Position numbers and translations under genes: made by a program
Assembly (NCBI GenBank): GCA_023424015.1
Contig: JAFAEM010000030.1
Location: 1-64,000 of the forward strand
Direction of reading: 5' to 3'
From: Bacteroidota bacterium
Lineage (GTDB): Bacteria; Bacteroidota; Bacteroidia; Chitinophagales; Chitinophagaceae
Length of the DNA stretch: 64,000 bases
Shown: piece by piece, positions 60,567-64,000 of the stretch
How the letters are laid out: the number at the start of each line of letters is the position of its first letter
How positions within the stretch are numbered: the first letter of the stretch is position 1
Notes under the pieces: generated by a model
What the model saw: the letters and a program-made list of their open reading frames with translations, nothing else
The model's database searches: none
What the model was told of the DNA's origin: nothing

Positions 60567-61241
60567 ATGGATGTAAAGATCGAGCCTTCCTGGAAAGGGA
60601 TATTGAAAGATGAGTTTTCGCAGCCCTATTTTGAACAGATCGCCCTTCATCTTAAAACCGAGAGACTGCAGCAAAAAACGATCTATCCACCCGGTTCGTT
60701 AATCTTCAATGCTTTTAATACTACTCCCTTTGATAAAGTGAAAGTGGTGATCCTGGGACAGGATCCTTATCATGGGCCGGGACAGGCGCACGGGCTCTGC
60801 TTTTCAGTACAGGCCGGCGTACCAGCCCCGCCATCCCTTGTCAACATTTTTAAGGAACTCCATGCTGATGTGGGGGTAAGGATCCCGGGTCATGGTAATC
60901 TCACCCACTGGGCAGAACAGGGTGTATTTCTACTCAATGCTTCCCTTTCGGTGCGCGCCGGAGAGCCCATGAGTCATGCAAAAATCGGCTGGGCCGGTTT
61001 TACCGATGCTGTTATAAGGCAGATATCGGCCCGCAAAAAGCATATCGTATTCCTGCTCTGGGGAAAATTTGCGCAGGATAAAAGAGTGTTGATCGACGAA
61101 CAAAGACACCTCATCTTAAAAGCCGCACACCCTTCACCGCTTTCCGCACACGCAGGATTTTTTGGTTGCCGTCATTTCTCCAAAACAAATGAATACCTGG
61201 TCAGCCAGGGCATCGAACCCATCGACTGGAGTCTTGGATAG
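60567..61241 (+). CDS. ung: Uracil-DNA glycosylase
   Basis: A 224-residue family 1 enzyme that removes uracil from DNA at the start of base-excision repair. The catalytic water-activating motif is VVILGQDPYHGPGQAHGLCFSV, uracil recognition is in GVFLLNASLSVRAGEP, and the DNA-intercalation loop is KAAHPSPLSAHAGFFGCRHFS. I start at MDVKIEPSW (60567) because this gives the usual length; the frame extends 14 codons upstream. It lies just outside the satellite, about 130 bp from the tRNA, and converges with the stress-protein operon, whose stop is 8 bp away. Confidence 0.97.
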   Translation: MDVKIEPSWKGILKDEFSQPYFEQIALHLKTERLQQKTIYPPGSLIFNAFNTTPFDKVKVVILGQDPYHGPGQAHGLCFSVQAGVPAPPSLVNIFKELHADVGVRIPGHGNLTHWAEQGVFLLNASLSVRAGEPMSHAKIGWAGFTDAVIRQISARKKHIVFLLWGKFAQDKRVLIDEQRHLILKAAHPSPLSAHAGFFGCRHFSKTNEYLVSQGIEPIDWSLG

Positions 61242-61249
61242 GATCGCTA

Positions 61250-62092
61250 TTAGGTTTCCGGAGTTTTATTGTAAACCAGCATGGGCACCTGTGTGCGGAA
61301 AGAATATCGCTCAGACAGGCTGGGCAGGAATAGCATTTCAAAGAAATCCCTTTCCAGGTTGGTAAACATCACCAGCAAGGAAGGTTTGTATTTTTCAACT
61401 GCCGTATCCAGGTTCTCGGTAAGCGTGGTTCCAACTTTCATTTTCTCCACATAAACATCCAGGTCGATATTTGATTTTTGCTTTAAAGCTTCACGAATTT
61501 CCGCAGCTGTCTTTTCTGGTTCGTTCGTTTTATAAAAATTGATCATATCGACATCGGCGCCAGCCGACTTCGCAAAACCCACTACGGATTGTAACTCTTT
61601 TTCGTAGTCAGACATATCCGACGCGTAGAGAACACGGGTGATGGGCTCAACTGAATAATTAATGGGAATACAAAAAAGAGGTACTTCCGCAGATTTAATT
61701 AGTTCCCCTGTATGTGTCCCCAGCAGTTTACGCAGATTGCCCGCGCCGTGAGTGCTGATGCAGATATAATTGCAATCATTGCGATTGGCGTAAGTGATGA
61801 TAGAGTTTATTACGCCAAAATAATAATACACGACGCATTGATAAGGACCAGGTTTGACGCCAGCTTCCTGGTAGGTCCTGCTTACCAGTGATTCCAGTTC
61901 CTGCTGGATTTTTGCTTTTTCTTCTTCCAGCCTCGCCGCATGTGCCGGCGAATGATAAACGGTATCATCCCAAAGTTCATCTACCAGCAGAAATACAAGC
62001 TCTGCTTTCCGCTGCGCCGATAACTGGATCGCAAACCGTATACCGGCAACAGAGTTTTCAGAAAGATCCGTTGTTACGAGAATTTTATCCAT
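61250..62092 (-). CDS. Tandem universal stress protein (UspA family)
   Basis: A 280-residue protein made of two Usp domains. The first opens MDKILVTTDLSENSVAGIRFAIQL and closes with ICISTHGAGNLRKLLGTHTGELIKSAEVPLFCIP; the second starts VLYASDMSDYEKELQSVVGFAKS. The G-x2-G-x9-G[ST] nucleotide loop is recognisable in the first domain and degenerate in the second. Such proteins respond to starvation and oxygen or nutrient stress, and some bind ATP. Last gene of a four-gene set (Usp, Usp, TerB-like, Usp) on this strand with gaps of only 21-60 bp. Confidence 0.9.
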   Translation of the reverse strand: MDKILVTTDLSENSVAGIRFAIQLSAQRKAELVFLLVDELWDDTVYHSPAHAARLEEEKAKIQQELESLVSRTYQEAGVKPGPYQCVVYYYFGVINSIITYANRNDCNYICISTHGAGNLRKLLGTHTGELIKSAEVPLFCIPINYSVEPITRVLYASDMSDYEKELQSVVGFAKSAGADVDMINFYKTNEPEKTAAEIREALKQKSNIDLDVYVEKMKVGTTLTENLDTAVEKYKPSLLVMFTNLERDFFEMLFLPSLSERYSFRTQVPMLVYNKTPET

Positions 62093-62113
62093 ATCCGGTA
62101 ATTAAAATAAAAC

Positions 62114-62503
62114 TTATCCGACCGTCATGATTTTTCTCAGCTGATCCAGCAGTTTTTGTTCGCTCTTATTCTTAGAGCGATATGAATCGGCGATGGCCTG
62201 CCCTGTCTGGAGGATATTTTTCCGGATAATGGGTGTGAATTTTGTTTTATTATCGCTATAAAAATCTTCAAACGATGAAAGCGGAGACTCTTCACCGCCT
62301 TCTGCTTCCTCAAAATCAAAAGCAGCGATGATCAGGTCGGCCTGGTCGCTGCCAAATTCATCCGTACTCGATTCAAGGGGTTCCCAGGTTTGACGAACCA
62401 GTTCATCGAGGGCTTTCCTTTCGGCGGCTGCTACTTTGCCATCGGCCGCGGCGATCTGATAGAATAATTTTCCCAACTCAGCGTACAATTCTTCGTAAAA
62501 CAT
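62114..62503 (-). CDS. TerB-like helical protein
   Basis: A 129-residue acidic protein similar to the TerB/DjlA-N type: FYQIAAADGKVAAAERKALDELV is the typical metal-binding DGxxxxxE helix pair of the family. The middle is a Glu-rich stretch (FDFEEAEGGEESPLSSFEDFY). TerB-type proteins occur in stress, membrane and tellurite-resistance systems. Here it lies between two universal-stress-protein genes in the same transcription unit, so a role in that stress response is likely. The exact partner is unknown. Confidence 0.75.
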   Translation of the reverse strand: MFYEELYAELGKLFYQIAAADGKVAAAERKALDELVRQTWEPLESSTDEFGSDQADLIIAAFDFEEAEGGEESPLSSFEDFYSDNKTKFTPIIRKNILQTGQAIADSYRSKNKSEQKLLDQLRKIMTVG

Positions 62504-62528
62504 AATTATAAAGGATTAATTCACAAAT

Positions 62529-63374
62529 TTACTTACCCGTATCCGGTATTACGAGTAACGGCAGGGTATTAAGATAAGCCATATTTTGCGTAAAACTGGT
62601 TTGAAATATTTTTTCAAGAAAGGTCTTTCTGCTTCTCACCATGGCCACGATATCGCAGGGAATTATCTTGTCGATGGTTTCCATCGCTTCCCGAACCGAG
62701 GAAACTTTTAAAAACTGGAAATCCAGGTTTGCGCTATCAATGTTTTTCTTCAACTCATTGGCATAAGCATCAAATTTATTACGTTCTTTTTCTTCTTCCA
62801 TCTCGTGGAAGTCGTAGAGATGAACAACTGTTGCCTTTGCGTGGTACCATGCGGCAAATTCGACAATCTGCTCAAGTGCAGCTTTGTCAAAAGGTTGATA
62901 GTTGCTGGCAAATGCGATATTACCTGGTTCGTTCCAGTCATATTTTTCGGGGATCAGTAATACCGGAATGGCTGACTTCTCCATGACCCGGGCGGCAACG
63001 GAACCAATAATACTTTTACTGATACCACTTACTCCCTGTGTACCCATCACCACAAGGTCATAATGTGCTTTCGAAGTGAAATGAAGTATTTCACTGACAA
63101 CAGCGCCTTCTCCCAACACGGCTGATATAGAGGTATGGGGGTAGTCTTCCGCTACCTTGTTTTTCAGGCGCTGCAATTGTTTCAACAGGTTGGTGGCGGT
63201 TTCCTGGTTATATTCCTGCCTGGTTTTTTCGGTACCGGTCATCGGGCTCTCCACGGGTGTATAGGCATGATACAAAGTGACCGCAGCTTTTGCCCTGGCC
63301 GCGATATCACACGCAAACCTGAATGCTTTTTCTGTTGTTGGAGAAAAATCTGTTGGTACTAAAATCCGTTTCAT
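62529..63374 (-). CDS. Tandem universal stress protein (UspA family)
   Basis: A 281-residue two-domain Usp. The first domain runs KRILVPTDFSPTTEKAFRFACDIAARAKAAVTLYHAYTPVE to LVVMGTQGVSGISKSIIGSVAARVMEKSAIPVLLIPE, with an intact G-x2-G-x9-G-[ST]-like ATP loop. The second domain (NIAFASNYQPFDKAALEQIV onward) lacks a clear loop. It differs enough from the other Usp genes in this cluster to be an old paralogue rather than a recent copy. The TerB-like gene follows after 25 bp. Confidence 0.9.
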   Translation of the reverse strand: MKRILVPTDFSPTTEKAFRFACDIAARAKAAVTLYHAYTPVESPMTGTEKTRQEYNQETATNLLKQLQRLKNKVAEDYPHTSISAVLGEGAVVSEILHFTSKAHYDLVVMGTQGVSGISKSIIGSVAARVMEKSAIPVLLIPEKYDWNEPGNIAFASNYQPFDKAALEQIVEFAAWYHAKATVVHLYDFHEMEEEKERNKFDAYANELKKNIDSANLDFQFLKVSSVREAMETIDKIIPCDIVAMVRSRKTFLEKIFQTSFTQNMAYLNTLPLLVIPDTGK

Positions 63375-63434
63375 GATTAAAGTTTTATTTTCCGCAAACT
63401 GGTATTAAAACCCAGTTGAAATTCTTGCCTGCGG

Positions 63435-64000
63435 TTATTTGTTGTGTGCGATAAAGAGTGGTGTATCGAGTTCTTTCATCAGCACATCCGCCATGCTGAT
63501 CTTAAACCATCGGCTGATCTCTGAACGGCGGTAAGCGCCCAGCACGACCAGTTCGTTTCCTTTACGGCTGCGAAGATGACCCACCACCTGTTCTTCAGGA
63601 TTCCCTTTTTTAATAGTATAGGTTGCGTCAGGGAAAAGGCGTTTGGTAAATTCCCTCATCAGTTTATTATCGGGTAGTCGCAGTGTATTTTCCCTGTTCT
63701 TTATCGTGAGTACCTCGATGGGCTGGTGTACCAGGTCGCCCAACAGGTAGCTGAACATTTTACAGGCGTACAGTGCCGAAGGTCCTCCATCGTAAAGCAT
63801 TACGATCTTATCTATGGCTTTAAATTTTTCAGGGACCACCAATACCGGGCATTGCACATCGGCAAGAAGGTCTTTGATAAAACGGGTAGGTGGCTTTTCT
63901 TTGGCGCGGGTAAAGGTTTCGTGTTCATTGATGATGATCATGTCGGCAAACATGCTCTCATGTTTCAGGTCCTGGATCGCAATACTGGTACTGCGCCGTA
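63435..64000 (-). CDS. Universal stress protein-like, partial (5' end beyond the window)
   Basis: The frame stays open to the end of the window, so the start lies outside; at least 188 residues are present. The visible part includes FIKDLLADVQCPVLVVPEKFKAIDKIVMLYDGGPSALYACKMFSYLL, a Usp-type second domain, and VVGHLRSRKGNELVVLGAYRRSEISRWFKISMADVLMKELDTPLFIAH at the C-terminus. The ATP loop (GAYRRSEISRWFKIS) is degenerate. First visible gene of the Usp/TerB-like cluster. Confidence 0.85.
   Translation of the reverse strand, partial: RRSTSIAIQDLKHESMFADMIIINEHETFTRAKEKPPTRFIKDLLADVQCPVLVVPEKFKAIDKIVMLYDGGPSALYACKMFSYLLGDLVHQPIEVLTIKNRENTLRLPDNKLMREFTKRLFPDATYTIKKGNPEEQVVGHLRSRKGNELVVLGAYRRSEISRWFKISMADVLMKELDTPLFIAHNK

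Overview
The window is a Bacteroidota chromosome segment, most likely from a Chitinophagaceae-type bacterium. The grounds are a SusC/SusD pair, a GH92 mannosidase, an OstA/MlaD/amidase/LptD envelope cluster, a b558-type succinate dehydrogenase, TAnnTTTG-type promoter elements, weak ribosome binding sites, and intergenic arrays of 7-8 bp near-repeats. No taxonomic search could be run, so this rests on gene families and style.

Layout. 1-1334: repeat-rich non-coding DNA with three copies of a ~210 bp unit. 1335-4704: CBS-type PLP enzyme, anti-sigma and ECF sigma factor on the minus strand, divergent from a small DUF6249-like membrane protein. Three copies of one ECF-type promoter motif sit between them. 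4802-8144: CtpA-type protease, then an amino-sugar kinase and murQ (cell-wall sugar recycling). 8230-13438: threonine operon with a Thr/Ile-rich leader peptide, thrA-thrB-thrC. 13555-18323: unknown gene, then sdhC-sdhA-sdhB with a four-helix-bundle (IVP) gene inserted between sdhA and sdhB. 18500-31521: S9 peptidase, two outer-membrane proteins, YchF, SpmA-SpmB fusion, LacI regulator, GH92. 31619-40799: Pmp3-like protein, metallophosphoesterase/PQQ-propeller protein, SusD, SusC, DeoR regulator, small barrel. 40980-50556: NhaA, then an envelope-biogenesis block (OstA-like, MlaD-like, amidase; LptD; PlsC; GNAT).

Mobile island. 50816-60402 is a 9.5 kb element integrated in the anticodon loop of a tRNA-Arg(TCT) gene, bounded by a perfect 43 bp direct repeat. 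It carries an integrase, an excisionase-like HTH gene with its own operator, a PrimPol-like protein, a RecA-fold ATPase followed by an iteron-like cluster, a DUF5681-like gene, an HK97-type major capsid protein and a tail tape-measure protein. Large terminase, portal, protease, tail tube and lysis genes are absent. This is the gene set of a phage satellite, and it is the most interesting object here. Next to it lie two identical tRNA-like units in exact 107 bp register, whose anticodon arm is a near-perfect palindrome.

60567-64000: uracil-DNA glycosylase, then a universal-stress-protein/TerB-like cluster that runs off the window end. Function calls rest on motifs visible in the translations; regulatory sites are pattern-based predictions.
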